Shown here piece after piece: positions 36,810 through 48,325 of a stretch of DNA of 64,000 nucleotides. This stretch comes from Sciurus carolinensis (Eukaryota > Chordata > Mammalia > Rodentia > Sciuridae), in contig NC_062214.1 in the NCBI RefSeq assembly GCF_902686445.1, positions 41,425,454 through 41,489,453 on the forward strand. The letters are read 5' to 3'. A model generated the notes under the pieces. That model was not told where the DNA came from and did no database searches. It saw only the letters and a program-made list of their open reading frames with translations. The stretch's first letter is position 1. Each line of letters opens with the position of its first letter. Position numbers and translations under genes: made by a program.

Positions 36810-37130
36810 TGTATGAGCAATGTGAAAATTCAAACAGTAACAAGGAAAAAAGTTTTCCATCTTCACCTAACATATTCTTCATCAGGTCTCCTCTTTAGAG
36901 GTACCACTGTGTTTCTTATGAATTGTCCCATATAGCTAAAGTTGTGTGTACATACATACACACAACTCTAATCCACTGTACTGTGTGTGTATGCATGTGG
37001 ACATCTTGCTTTTCTCAAGCCCCTATCTTGGACAGCTTTTAAGATCAATATTTTTTTTTTAAATGCTGCATATAGCATTACACCAGAGGATTTAGACCTT
37101 AATTTTAAGAAATTAAGTCACCATCTTCAG
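36810..37130 (-). mobile_element. Old L1 fragment
   Basis: 'aatgtgaaaattcaaacagt', 'ttttccatcttcacctaaca' and 'gtggacatcttgcttttctc' resemble the reverse complement of the 3' end of old L1M elements. Heavily diverged. Confidence 0.5.
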
Positions 37131-39287
37131 GATATTATTCTCCTTTCCCATCATGACAGCCTGCTGGGCTGGTTTTCCTCTATTTGCTGCAAGCCATTTT
37201 CCTCCCTGGAATCCTAAGAGTTATATTCCAATATCCAATCCCTGGCTCCCTTTCTTTCTCACCTAACATTCTTAAACTGTTGCCTGTGTGCAAAATATCT
37301 CCCAATGATAATCCTAAGACCTAAACCCAAATTTCCAAACTTCTGCTGAACACCTCGAGCAGAGACATGAAAGTCCTCAATCCCGTTATTCAGATAACAA
37401 ACAAGGTCAACACACACGTGGCACTCACTCAGTAACACTTACTATACCTCATGCAACTCAACAAATCCAAGAGAAAATACATCAACTTCACCATCCATTC
37501 TCCAAATCATATTCACCTCTTTGAGCATCAAAACTCATTTAATGACCTACATTTTTCCTCTTAGCCCTCTTTCTGATCCATGGAGCTGCCAATCCTGTCA
37601 ATCATACCAGTGAACTATCTTGGTCTATCTATCCCAGCTTCCCTTTACCCCTCTAAACCAGATCACGGCTTCCTTCCCTCTTACCCCAACTGTGATGCCA
37701 CCAATTGCCTACTGAGCAAAAATATCAAACCGATCTGCCTCCTCAAAGCACATAGTTTCTGGGCTTATTTTCTGCCATTGGTTCATGAACCTGGGCTTAA
37801 GGTCTACATTGTCAAGACACTGAACTCATAGCACCTCTCCCGGAAGGCCCGTTTTTTAGAGTTATGTAACCATACAATCCCTCCCTCACCAGACAGGGTA
37901 CCCCTAGAAGACACTCATTAGACATTCATTCACCTGAATACTCTGAACTGCACCCAGTAAAATGCTGTGTATTTGGTAGGTGCTTAATAAATGCTTTATA
38001 ATTTATCTAATAGTTTTCTAGTATGTGTTCATATTATTCCAAAGAAGAAAAAGAACTTCTAATACATGAAAATCCATAATAAAGAAAAATCTTTTTAAAT
38101 CACTTAAATGACTTTGGGGTCTGTTTATCTTGTATGACTGGATATAAAAAGAAACATAAATGTTCTTTTATGGCATAAGTAAAGTCAAACTCTTCCCTAA
38201 ATAGTTTTAGAAGCAACCAAAACAAAAACTCACACCGATTTCTAAATGCACTTGTTTTCAATGGTTCCAAATCAGAGAAACTTGACAATGGAAAAAAATA
38301 GACTCAGGTAAGTCAAGAAGGTTCTGGAAATCTCCAGATTTTATGATCTTCTGATGCCCTATAGACCTCCAGAAGTTGTTTGTATGACTAAAAGGGAGAG
38401 GCCATATGGTAAATCAAATGTCCAACAACTCCAGAAGTTAATAAAAACAAGTTGCTTTGTATGAACTGTGCCCCACAACTTGCGGGATATCCCATTTAAG
38501 TACACTTCATTCCTTCAAGTTAAAACAATTTAAAAGGTAACTTTTCCAAAGTATCTTTCTTAACAGTTTACAAAGAGGTCATTGAGAAGGAATGAATACT
38601 TTTCAATGAATAAAAAGTGGAATCATTCTGAAAAGCATTACTTAGTAGAAACATAAAACAAGATTAAATTCTACATGTGTTCACAACTCTTCCCCTCAGC
38701 ATTATTTCAAACAAGGGTAACGTGTCCTTGACTTTTTTCCCAGAAGTCAAAACTTTGGTCAAAGTTTTTCCCATCCCCTCCTTTCACTTGAGGTTAAGAA
38801 CTGCTAAGTTATTGTTCATAAGTTTGGGTTCATATTCCGAAACTTGAAATCATCTCTAAGAGATTAAAAACAGCATGGTTAATACTTAACAGAACTTCTG
38901 AGTGGGCACAATTGAGGGTTGTGCCTGACAGCTCATGGTGCCCCTCACCATTCCCATGTTCCCCCCAAGTATCTTCGTGGAAGTGATATCTTGATGCTTT
39001 TGAAAGGGAAAACAAGCAAACTTCCCCATGCTATTGGCCTGGGGACAGTTTATAGGAATCTTCTTCCTGGCCTCTAGAACTCTTTACCTTCAGGGTCCCC
39101 TCCAGGACAGAGTGAAAGAGACAGCAAAACACTAAGTCCCCCAGGCCCGCAGAGGCCCGGGCCTGGATCAGGTGGGCCAGGAGCTTGCCCCTGACACTAA
39201 ATTCATGCCGGCCTTTCAGCGGAGCTAGAGAACAGCTTCCCCCGGGTGGAGGTAAGGCGAGGGTGGGGGACGAGCGGCCCCACTCAC

Positions 39288-39334
39288 CTGCGATTCATGG
39301 GCCGGACTCTCACGGCCACCTTGACTGATGCCAT
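39288..39334 (-). CDS. KIF16B: KIF16B coding exon 1 (start codon and first 15 residues)
   Basis: Read on the minus strand, ATG at 39334 opens MASVKVAVRVRPMNR and the exon stops after two bases of the next codon, at a canonical donor (CGCAG then GTGAGTG). This is the start of a kinesin-3 motor: first beta strand plus the RxRP motif (RVRP) that contacts the nucleotide base in kinesins. Among kinesin-3 N-termini I know, the exact start without a GAS or SDT leader fits KIF16B, and exons 2 and 3 confirm it. The start context is strong (G at -3, G at +4). The exon lies in a CpG island, as expected for a broadly expressed gene. Intron 1 runs to 7271, about 32.0 kb. Confidence 0.96.
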
Positions 39335-39519
39335 TGCTCATCCCGGCCCGGCCCGGCCAGGCCCGGTCCACCCGCGGGGATTCCCACTAGGCCAGCGCCT
39401 TGCGGCTGCCGGAGACTCAAGCCACTAGAGCCGCGGCCCCCGCCCACTCGCCCCCGCCCCTCGGCTCCAGGCCGGACCTGGAGTCGCGCGGCGGCCCCAC
39501 CTGCCAGGCCACTGAGCAT
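39310..39519 (-). promoter_or_regulatory. Upstream ORF overlapping the KIF16B start codon
   Basis: An ATG at 39519 (minus strand) opens 69 codons, Gly/Arg-rich, that end at a TGA at 39310-39312, inside the KIF16B coding exon in another frame. A second upstream ATG at 39341 (GGGATGAGC, G at -3) lies only 7 bases before the KIF16B ATG and is also out of frame; its frame stays open to the exon junction. If transcription starts upstream of 39519, both would compete with the main start. The peptide itself resembles nothing known to me. Confidence 0.5.
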
Positions 39520-39640
39520 GCCCAGAGCGACTCCGGCCCGGATGATCCTAGCACCGGGGTTTGGCGGCGACCCGGGCGGCGCGAAGGGGCGGGGCCAGGA
39601 TGCCTAGGCAGAGATGGGGCGGGGCCAGGAATGCCCACGG

Positions 39641-40840
39641 GCGTGACTAACCACAGCACTCAGCCCCCGGGGAAGGAGCAGGGAGGTCATCAAGGGCGAC
39701 TACCCGCAGATGATTGCAGGAAAAGTAAACTTATCCCCATCCCCTGAAAAAGTGGGGAGGAGGCGATCGCTGCAATTCGGGGCCACAATCCTGGGGACCG
39801 ATTAACAGAAACAGAATTTTTAAACACTAACAAAGACCTGGCTTTATCCAGCAGTGCATGAATTACATCTCATCCATTTTACAGAGGAACAAACTGAAAT
39901 GAGGAGATAATGGTCAGTGTGTTAGCGGCGAACTCTAAGTCTACTCTAAAAAGATCCAAGCGTGTATTTTGTACCCCTCAATTTCGGGAACCAAGAAAAT
40001 AAAAAAAGAGTATGAGATGTTTTAAATGCAGGAGGAAATATTGTATTGGCTGAAATCAGATCTCAGTAGGAGTGTTTGCATTTTTGTTACATCTTAGCAA
40101 TTTTGGTTTAAACCACAAAGGAGTTAGGAGTGAGAACCACCGTTATCTTTTTTAAAGGTTAGGGCGTCCGGGGTAAGCTCCCACCTGGCTCCCCTCTGCT
40201 GTAGAATGAAATGTATTCATTTAGTTACGCATGCATGTACTCTTTCACACAAACCCAAGAGCCCACTAGCAAGCCACAGGGTCACCTTCTGGTCACATTA
40301 ACCAAGGAATCACCTGTCTTCCTCCCTTTCAAGTTTGGGGGGCACCAACAGCCCAGCCCTTCCAGCCACTAAGAGATGGCAACTGGCAAATCCACTCAAT
40401 ACCCTGCCTCTCCCTCAAAGCCAGTACCAGCAATATGCGGTTAACCTTGGCCTCTACATCTCTAACTGAGCCACAAAGGGAGGTTCTGCCCTCACACTCT
40501 TCCTGTCTCCACCGGTATTTCACACTCCCACAGCATCCAGGAGCTGGCCAGCACTGGCCATTGTTCAAATAATGGGAGCCCCGCACGCAGTGGAAGCAGA
40601 GATCCTGGTAGACAGTCCCGGCTCCAACACTGCCTCGGAGACTCTTGCCTCATCTGAAGATGAGGAACTCCATGGGCTTAATTAATGTCGTCAGTGAAAT
40701 GATACGCAACACGCAACCCATTGAAACAACGGATCACTATTTCATTATCTTCCCTAGAATCCTACAGCAAGAATGGAATCATAATAACATCCCCTTTGTT
40801 TCTAGAACCCTGGAAACCCTGACTTTTCTTCCTAGCGCGC
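39641..40840. other. Upstream intergenic spacer between the two GC-rich islands
   Basis: No gene seen. A weak MIR-like stretch occurs at about 40600-40740 ('acagtcccggctccaacact', 'ttgcctcatctgaagatgag'). The remaining sequence is not repetitive by eye. Short open frames on both strands lack recognisable features. Confidence 0.6.
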
Positions 40841-41230
40841 ACTGAGCTGGGTGCAGATTCAACCAATGGGCGGCGGGAAAACTCGGAATGCAGGTTTCGG
40901 GAGCGGTCGAGCGAACCAGGCATGCGTAGTAACAGCCGGGTGGTTTGAGACGCCGCGAGGGAGCCAGCATGCGTCCTGGCTGCCCTGGGCAGGGGCGGGG
41001 CCCGCCTTATATGGAAGCTGTTTGCGGACAAACTTCGTGGGCGCCCACTCACGGTGGCGGGGCGAGGGGCGGGGCGGAGGGCGGGGTGGGGTGCCACCCC
41101 GCAAACACGCCCTCAGGACAAGCCACTCTTCTCCGACCTAGGACAGGAGCACAGGTGTTGGGACTCAGTTCGCAGGATACCGGAGAGTCCCACACCCGCA
41201 CAGCCCGCCCAACTCTTAAAGAGACCAGTA
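40840..41230. promoter_or_regulatory. Second GC-rich island with CArG box and GC boxes
   Basis: A CpG-rich block 1.5-1.9 kb upstream of the KIF16B start. A GC box GGGGCGGGGC at 40993-41002 is followed by CCTTATATGG at 41005-41014, a perfect CC(A/T)6GG CArG site for SRF. It is adjoined by GGAAG, an Ets-type half site as used by ternary complex factors. A dense cluster of further GC boxes occupies 41055-41095. GCATGCG motifs, half of an NRF1 site, occur near 40918 and 40968. It could be an alternative KIF16B promoter, a divergent non-coding RNA promoter or an enhancer. No coding exon is recognised. Confidence 0.6.
41005..41014. promoter_or_regulatory. CArG box (SRF binding site consensus)
   Basis: CCTTATATGG fits CC(A/T)6GG exactly. 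On the minus strand it reads CTTCCATATAAGG, that is, an Ets half site directly beside the CArG, the arrangement of immediate-early serum response elements. It could also serve as a weak TATA-like element. Confidence 0.65.
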
Positions 41231-41624
41231 TTAAACTTTTAAGAAGGAATTCTAAGTTACTTATTAAAACGATTTTCTCTATCTGGGTTTTGGCTTAGGT
41301 TGGTTTTGATTGTTTAGGAGGTTTTGTTCGTTCATTTGTTAATTTATTTCCAAGGGCCTGCATGTGTTTAAAACTCCCTGCTCTTCTGTGACATTACCAA
41401 TTAACACAAAACAGACAATCGTAGCCGGACCCCCAACAGCACGCCCGCAACCTTTGAACAGAGACAGTAAGGTTTCATCTCACCGCAGTCCTGAAAGAAC
41501 AGGCACTGATCTAACGGAATATCTTTGTGTTAGAGAGTCAAAAGACGTATCTGAAAAGGAAGATTATAAGATAAGGGGTTTGTTCGTCTTCTCAAACTTT
41601 AATGTGCATACTTTACCGTGCTTT

Positions 41625-41770
41625 GCAAACTTGAATGCTTATACGAATCTTGTAAAACTGCAGATTCTAATTCGGTAGTTCTGGGTGATGTGGGAGATAC
41701 TGCATTTCCAATCGTCTCCGGGAGTGTGGATGCAACCAAACCATGACCCACGCTTTGAGAGGCAAGGGAA
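41625..41770. mobile_element. MER5A-like hAT transposon relic
   Basis: 'aaaactgcagattctaattc', 'ggtagttctgggtgatgtgg', 'gagatactgcatttccaatc' and 'gacccacgctttgagaggca' follow the MER5A consensus as I remember it. It explains the end of the 104-codon open frame here. Confidence 0.65.
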
Positions 41771-42475
41771 AAGATGATCGCTAGGCAAATTCGTGTGGAA
41801 ACTTTGAAATACTGATAATGAAAAACACTCACCCAGGTTCTAAATCCGAGACCCAAAAGGTCAGTGGATGCCATTCACGATTCCATATCATTTATGTTTT
41901 GTTGAACAAATTGCCCAAAACTTAGCGATTTAAAAATCATTCGTTATCTCTCACAATTTGGGGATTGCTAATCTCACCTGGCTGGTTGGGTTCAGTTGGA
42001 GTGATGAGAAGCTGGTACTTCTTTCTCCTTTCCATCTTTATAAAGGTTAGACCAGCTTTTTTTCTGTAGCAATATATTGCCTTCCAAGAGGGCACACCCA
42101 GGGCTTAATTAAGCCTCTGTAGGGATCACGTTTACTTGGTCCCCTTGGGCAAAGGGAATCACATGACCAGTTCAGTGCCAGTGTGGGAGGGGCACCCACC
42201 AGGAGGGCGTGAGGACTCAGAAGAGACCCAAAAGTAGCAAATCTATCATAAAATCGAAGTACAGGGGGGGAAATTACATCTTTAGTTGCCCCTAAGTGTC
42301 TTAGTTTTAGTAACACCTGAGTCTTTAATGCCCCTGAAAGTCACAGATATTTGTTAGAACTGATACAACTCTTTGAAATAGTTATAACACTTATTGTTAC
42401 TGTGTGAAGTTGTGTTAGTTCCTATACTGCCACTAGAATTTGTTATTTAATAAAAAGCACATGGAAGACTCATAA

Positions 42476-42752
42476 GCAGATGCTGTTCCATGGGAGGGAG
42501 GGATAGGGAAGAATAAAGGAATTTCGGATTGTGCAAAGGGGAGTGGGGGCGGTGAGGCCGTGGGCATGGGAAGGACTCGAGAATGAGACAGATATTATTA
42601 CCCTATAGGGCAGTATGTATGATTACACGACTGGTGTAACTCTGCACCATGTACAGCCAGAGGAATGAGAAGTTATGTTCCATTTGAGTACAATGTGTCA
42701 AAATGCATTCTACCATCATGTATAACTAATTAGAACAAATTAATAAAAAAAT
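42476..42752 (+). mobile_element. L1 3' UTR-only insertion (second tail type)
   Basis: A G-rich start ('ccatgggagggagggatagg') and an end with 'accatcatgtataactaatt' and 'aattaataaaaaaat' form a squirrel-type L1 3' UTR without ORF2 sequence. CTCATAA at 42469-42475 and 42753-42759 may be the target duplication; it is short, so this is less certain. Confidence 0.6.
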
Positions 42753-43705
42753 CTCATAAATTCAGTCTCTAATATTTTATAGCTGTGTTTCAATGCTAAT
42801 TGATTTTCCTTTTAATCTCATGTATTTTAAGCATTAAAAAATATTATTCTGAAACTTGCCTTCACTAAGCAACACCAAGGGTCCATGGCACCAAAAAGTT
42901 AAGAACCCATAATTTAGAAATTCAATTAAAGGCAAACTTGTGGTGGTACAGGCCTGTAATCCCACTGACTCCAGAAAAATATAAACCCCAAAGTCACACC
43001 CCCAATGGCTGCTTCTATTGAAGGCAAAGAGCATTTCTATTTTTTTAAAAAAGTGGAATTGTGATAGAAAGGAGAAAAAGAGAAGATTTTGACACCTAAG
43101 GTAGAGCATTAAACTTAACCAATAAGATAGAGTGCCTGGGGTAGGGGATGGCATGCATGTGTATTCTTTGGTTTTGATATAATTTATTTTGATCTTCATT
43201 TATTGTTGAAATTTTTCCAGATGTTTAACTATCTCTTTATTGCCAAAAAGTTGTCAATAATATAATGTCCTTGAATCTTAGTTTCTTCATTTCTAAGTGA
43301 GATAGCACTGCAGTAGAATGTTCATTCCACCTCAAAACGTTTGAATCATCTGGAAATACTGTTATCAGAAGAAAAATACTATATCCCCATCAGCTATGCT
43401 TTGTTTTCTTCATAGCCTCTGAGGAAGAAAATTTATTTACTCTCTCTCAAACTCAACTTTTTAAAAACCTTGATAAACAGCAGACTGGTACATTTAAATT
43501 GGGACATAGGATACAGCTGACATCTCATAAACCCATCAGTTTTCCTGTGTGCTAGAAGTACTGACCATAAACATTATTCACACAACACACCTAACATCTC
43601 CTTATGGGAGTGTCTAGTATCAAGGGACTTCAGTTGAATTTAGGAGATATTCAGAGAGTCAATAAATAAAATCAAGTGCTCTACAAGTTTTCAAACAAAT
43701 GCTTC

Positions 43706-44150
43706 TGTTATGGTTCGGATATAAGGTGTCCCTCCAGAGCTCCTATGTTAATGTAGAAATGTTAATGAAGGAGTGAAATGATTTGGTTATGAGAGCTGTA
43801 ACCTCATCAATGGATTAATCCATTTGATGAATTGAAAGGACTACAGTACTATGTGATGGCTATATACAGGTAAGGTGTGGCGGGAGGAAGTTAGTCTTTG
43901 GGGGTGTGCCTTTGGGGTTTCATCCTCATGCCTTGCTTTCTCTCTTTGCTTCCTGGCTGCACGTGAGTAAAGCTGCTTTTCCCTGTCACTCTCTTAAACC
44001 ATAATGTTCTGCTTCACCTCCTGCCCACAGCAGTGGAATCTGCCAACCATGAACTGAACCTCTGAAACCATGAACCCAATATAAACTTTTCTTCCTCTAA
44101 ATTGTTCTGGTCAGGTATTTTGAGTCATAGTGATACAAAGATGACTAACA
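43706..44150 (+). mobile_element. ERVL-MaLR type solo LTR
   Basis: Starts TGTTATGGTT and ends GACTAACA. Ordered motifs include 'tgaaatgatttggttatgag', 'gctgtaacctcatcaatgga', 'ggtgtggcgggaggaag', 'cctctgaaaccatgaaccca' and 'ataaacttttcttcctctaa' (poly(A) signal). A related LTR in the same orientation lies at 48737-49168. No clear duplication of the target and no viral genes are seen. Confidence 0.7.
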
Positions 44151-44832
44151 CTGTATCAGAAACAGATATCATAGATGACAAATCCAAATCAATACCATTT
44201 TCATTCTCTAAGTCGTAAGTAAAACTTAAAGGTATATTAAGAACCTTCTAACATAATAAACATTAAAAGCAAAGATAATTCAAAAAGTATACTTTGGAGT
44301 CTGAGAGAAAACCTAAGCTCCAAAGTAACTATAAAAATAATCGCAAAAATCTTACTTAGTAATTTTAGTAAAGCTATAGGCAGATAGCCATGAATATCAG
44401 CTTTCTTTTACAGAAAAGTGAATAAAAAAATCAAAGCAGATTGAATTTAACGGAAACTATTACCCTAAATCATACTCATTTTATATTCTAAGATGAAAAA
44501 GATTATTTTCAATTGCACATAACTATACCTATGGTCACAAATAGTTCAGAATTGATGGACTTTATAAACCCTGTGGCAGCATTTCACCTTCTTAAAAGTG
44601 AAAAATCACATTTGGTTGAAAGGACAGGGAAAAGTCTCATGGATAAATTAATTTTGGAGATGTACCTTTTAGGAGGGATAGAATTTGAACTGCCAAGATA
44701 AGATGGGTGAGGAGGTGACTTCAGAGACAGAAGAAATACCTTGAATGAATATCTAGAGTCAGGAAAGCATATTCTACTTTTAGAAGAGTGAGAAAGCCTC
44801 TTCACCTGAAGCAGAGTTTAAAAATAATTGTA

Positions 44833-44913
44833 GGGACTGGGGCTGGAGCTCAGTAGTAGAATGTTGCCTAGCTTGCACAAGACCCCAGGTACAATCCCCA
44901 GCACCAAAACATA
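44833..44913 (+). mobile_element. ID SINE
   Basis: 'ggactggggctggagctcag' and 'caggtacaatccccagcacc' are the start and B-box end of the ID unit, with an A-rich tail. The flanks 'aaataattgta' and 'aaaaaattgta' are a probable imperfect target duplication. Confidence 0.88.
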
Positions 44914-45449
44914 AAAAATTGTAAATACATTTATAAATTTCCCCCTGTCTTGTACTCTTTGCACTGTCACTTTGCAGATCCTCTCAACTGGACATGGAAT
45001 CTGTCTCTCTACCCCTTCAATATATCTGGCCCTGTAGTTTGCTTTGGCCCACAGAATGCAGCAGAATTTACTTTATGTTATTACAAAGACTTTGCCTCAA
45101 AAGATCAAATGCTTCCAAACACCCATTGTAGGAACCCAGCTGCTGTCAAGTGAGCAAGCCCCTGACAGCCTGTTGAATGATGGTATGACCCAGTCAAACC
45201 CAGCACAACAACCAACAGTCAAACACCAGACTTGTGAGTATGGCCACCTCGGACCAGCTGATCCAGACAACTCATCAGCAGATCACATACCTGAGTGAGG
45301 ACAGCCTGGAATGACTAAGTTTGGCAGACCAACAGAACTACAAAGGCAATATGTAGACTTAAGAACAAAAGACAGATGGTTGCTATTTAAACAAGGTGTA
45401 TGTGTGTTATTGCTTGAATCCAAATCCATCCCATCTTAGATAATGAGAA

Positions 45450-45485
45450 AAAATAATATAATAATAATAATAATAATAATATAAT
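45450..45485 (+). repeat. (AAT)n microsatellite
   Basis: A run of AAT units with one TATAAT interruption at each side. Confidence 0.9.
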
Positions 45486-45580
45486 TCAGAGTCCTTTTTA
45501 ATCATGTAGATATATGAGTGACTTAAAAACATCTGTCATCTGGGGCCCTGCCTCAAGGTCTTTATAGAGTTGGGAGCTGA

Positions 45581-45669
45581 GGGCTGGAGATCTAGCTCAG
45601 TTGGTAGAATACTTGCCTTGCAAGCACGAGTCCCTGAGTTCAATCCCCAGCACTGAGAGAGGGGAAAAA
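45581..45669 (+). mobile_element. ID SINE with near-perfect A and B boxes and 15-base TSD
   Basis: 'gggctggagatctagctcag' then 'ttggtagaatacttgcc' holds a good A box (TAGCTCAGTTGG), and 'gagttcaatccccagcac' the B box, so the internal RNA polymerase III promoter looks usable. Flanking repeats AGAGTTGGGAGCTGA (45566-45580) and AGAGTTGGGAGTTGA (45670-45684) differ at one base. A young copy. Confidence 0.93.
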
Positions 45670-47256
45670 AGAGTTGGGAGTTGAAAGAGTCTTCATAGTC
45701 TTTACTCATGGAGAGACCAAGGCTCAGACAAGCAATCTGACTGTAGAAACCACTTTCTTACATTCTCTGTGGAACCTGAATCATAGACTTACGTATGCTC
45801 TCCCAGCATGTGATCTGCATCCCTCCAAATCTGGGCTCCAACTGTGCATCCAGCAAAATGCCTTCTCTCCTCACCTTCATGCAGTTCTTTCTTTGGCTTC
45901 TACCACCTCTAATCCTCCTCAGCTGCACCAACAAAGGCGATGGCTCCCTCTTCTAAATGCTCTGCAGCACGGTTAGCACTGTTCATTTGTGACTCATCAG
46001 AGCATTTTAAAACTTGGTTTTCTGTTTCTCTCATAATAAATTACAAAAGAGCAGGTCTTATTGTTCTCTATTCTCCCTCTAATGCCAGCTTGGTAAATAT
46101 TTAACTTGACAATTAGCAAAACCAACAAACTCATTACACTATTCTATTCTGTATGTGGCCAGTATATAAATATGAATTTCTACATGATGATTTTCTGGCC
46201 TATTTTGGCTCTTTTTGTTCCTTTAACCAACCCATAACATAGAGGTTATGCCATTTGTTACTGTCAAGCTTAATTAAGCCCATTATAATTCATTAACCCT
46301 TGTGCTTGCTTTGTAATTAACATTGATTAACACAAACAAGTACAAAATAGGTCATCAGCACTTTCCAGAAGTGCTGATTCCAATTGTATTGGTAATTCAA
46401 TACAGTATAGAAGATGGCAGGATAGTAATTTGTGCTCTCTTTACATAATAAGAAAAATGCTACAGTACAAAACTAAGCCAAGAAACAAAATATTTTGTTC
46501 ATCCTTTTCACCCGATTTAAACTTTTAACACCTTTAACCCACCCTATGCCTGTTCAAAACTTTGGTAACATTACTGAAGGTACAGTTTCAAGTAACTTGC
46601 TTAATTGGATTTCTGCAGGGGGGAAGAAAAGGAAATGTTTCAAAACTGACAGATGGATGATAAAAGGTCCAGTCACAGCAAAACAGCCCCTAAGGCCCAT
46701 GACAGACAAATATAAGGCCAAGATCTCATTTTGTAGTTCTGGGATAAAGTCCAGGACTTGATGGCAACAGGTTTAACTGTGGAGAAGCTCCATGATGAGT
46801 GCCCCAGAGACACTGACCCTAAAACACTATCTACTCAATCACCAATCCCCACTAAAAAAAATCCTGTTTGTCAGATTGTGTTGGGTTCCCTTTGCCCCTG
46901 ACCTCAGAGATTGGGGATGTTCTGGAATCATTCACATGTGAATATGGTAAATTGCCAGTGGAGTTTTGGCACACATCTGAACTTTTGCGTGTTTCTAGGA
47001 AGAAAACTGGGATGCTTAGGAGCTTCAGCAGTTTCTGTTCTCTATAAAATAAGTAGGTAGGACTCTGCCCTTCTGTACTCCAGGGAAGGATTAACAGAAT
47101 TCATATCATCCAAATCAATTGACCCTGTGCACATGACTTGATAATGAGGTCATGGGGTTCTTAGAGTCACTGTTTCTGCTCCAGATAGTAGGCTAAAAAA
47201 TCGTTCAAATGCCAGAAAGGAGTTTTACTGCAGTAAACTCAAAGTTATTACTGAGA

Positions 47257-47725
47257 CACAATTCAAAAAAGCCAGACTATGGAACCAGGCTAGGTATCCA
47301 TCAACAGATCAATGAATAAAAAAAATGTGGTATCTATACACAATGGAGTTTTATTCAGCTATAATGAAGAATAAAGTAATGTCAGTTGCAGGATAATGGA
47401 TGGAACTTGAGACATGTGGTAAGCAAAATAAACCAAACTCAGAAGGTCAAGATTGCATGTGTTCTCTCATATGTGGAAGTTAGAGAAGGAAAAGGAAAAG
47501 ATAGAGAAGGGACTATGATGGGGGAGCGCTCACGAAAATTGAAGGAAGATTAGCAGAGTAGAGGAAAGGGACCAGAGGAAGGGAGGATGGGGATGGAAAG
47601 GGGAAATACTGGGGAATGATACTGGCCAAATTGTATTGTTATATTGTTTGTATGTATATATGAATATGTAACAAAAGATTCCACCATTATGTACACCTAT
47701 AAGGCACCAATAAAAATGAGGAAAG
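47257..47725 (+). mobile_element. 5'-truncated L1 (ORF2 end and 3' UTR) with TSD
   Basis: 'gccagactatggaaccaggc', 'taggtatccatcaacagatc' and 'ggagttttattcagctataa' are the last part of L1 ORF2, now with stops and frameshifts. A G/A-rich 3' UTR and the end 'ccaccattatgtacacctat' with 'accaataaaaatgag' follow. AAGTTATTACTGAGA (47242-47256) and AAGTTGTTACTGAGA (47726-47740) flank it. Older than the 2920 copy. Confidence 0.9.
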
Positions 47726-48325
47726 AAGTTGTTACTGAGAGATTTGTAATATTCATAAAGACCCCTGAAATAGTAAAAATTATGTTTACATATGTGACTC
47801 ACAAAAAAGGAATCTGCCAGGTGAAAAATATGGAAAAATTGCTGATGACTACATAGCTTCTAAGTATTGAAGTTACGGTCTGAACCCAGACATCTGTGTC
47901 CTTAGAGCTCCAACCTCCTTTAACTCCTCCTCCTCCTCAACAGAGATGTACTGGAGAAATTGCTAGAAATGGAAAAGAAGCTATCAGAAGCAGAAGCAAA
48001 ACTAAATTAAAAGAGAAGAAAAAAAAACACACAAATGCACAATTATACAAAGGATCAGCCTTAAGCTTAATTGTGACTTTGATGACATTTGTATTGGGTG
48101 TCCATAGTGTTCTTTCCTGCCATTATCAACATTATCAAGCACAATACTCAGGGTCTCATATCAATTCCAACAGGATTATAGGGCGTTGCTTAATCCTAAC
48201 CTTTTTCCCCAACATCCATCTCTCTCTCTTTCTCAATATGATATAAACTACATTAATTGGGGTGCATAAATATACAAATATAAAATATACAACTGAATAA
48301 ATTGTTTCATATGTATATACCTCTC

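Larger units (their letters stand above)
7271..39287 (-). other. KIF16B: KIF16B intron 1 (32.0 kb)
   Basis: Large first intron of KIF16B. Apart from the repeats listed separately I see no coding exon or RNA gene. Stretches in which I name nothing are 7444-8480, 8800-10030, 10225-12030 (with a short palindrome at 11342-11370), 12900-14250, 14620-15950, 16120-17120, 17300-20380, 25150-26520, 26725-27110, 28860-29990, 30080-30990, 34090-34990, 35110-35920, 36250-36800 and 37140-39140. Most short open frames there are chance frames or old repeat sequence. An unnamed old repeat-like block is at 31140-31290 ('ccatattagaaattaaaact'). Confidence 0.85.
39150..39640 (-). promoter_or_regulatory. KIF16B: KIF16B CpG island promoter
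   Basis: The region is very GC-rich with many CpGs and contains exon 1 and the presumed leader. There is no TATA box at a useful position. GC boxes (Sp-factor type) include two copies of GGGGCGGGGCCAGGA at 39586-39600 and 39616-39630, 30 bases apart. Dispersed initiation in a CpG island is usual for such genes. The transcription start cannot be fixed by reading; it probably lies between about 39400 and 39580. Confidence 0.85.
41231..43700. other. Intergenic segment with old repeats
   Basis: Contains a MER5A-like relic (41625-41770), an L1 3' tail insertion (42476-42752) and a B1 scrap near 42938-42975 ('gtggtggtacaggcctgtaa'). 41231-41620, 41775-42470 and 42980-43700 show nothing I can name. 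Confidence 0.6.
44151..47256. other. Intergenic segment
   Basis: Apart from two ID SINEs (44833-44913, 45581-45669) and an (AAT)n run near 45450-45485, no gene is supported. 44940-45300 looks like an old unclassified repeat with chance open frames. 45685-47240 shows nothing recognisable. Confidence 0.55.

Noticed and set aside
39400..39747. Plus-strand and minus-strand frames across the KIF16B CpG island as genes
   Set aside because: They are compositional frames in the GC-rich promoter. Only the minus-strand uORF was kept, and only as a possible leader element.
40945..41298. A 117-codon plus-strand frame (and two overlapping ones on the minus strand) in the second GC-rich island
   Set aside because: Gly/Arg/Pro-rich content is expected of any frame in GC-rich DNA. 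No domain or similarity was recognised, and frames overlap on both strands.
45581..45669. A tRNA gene at the SINE with clear A and B boxes
   Set aside because: The boxes belong to an ID SINE, followed by an A-rich tail and bounded by a 15-base target duplication. The cloverleaf stems cannot be formed properly.
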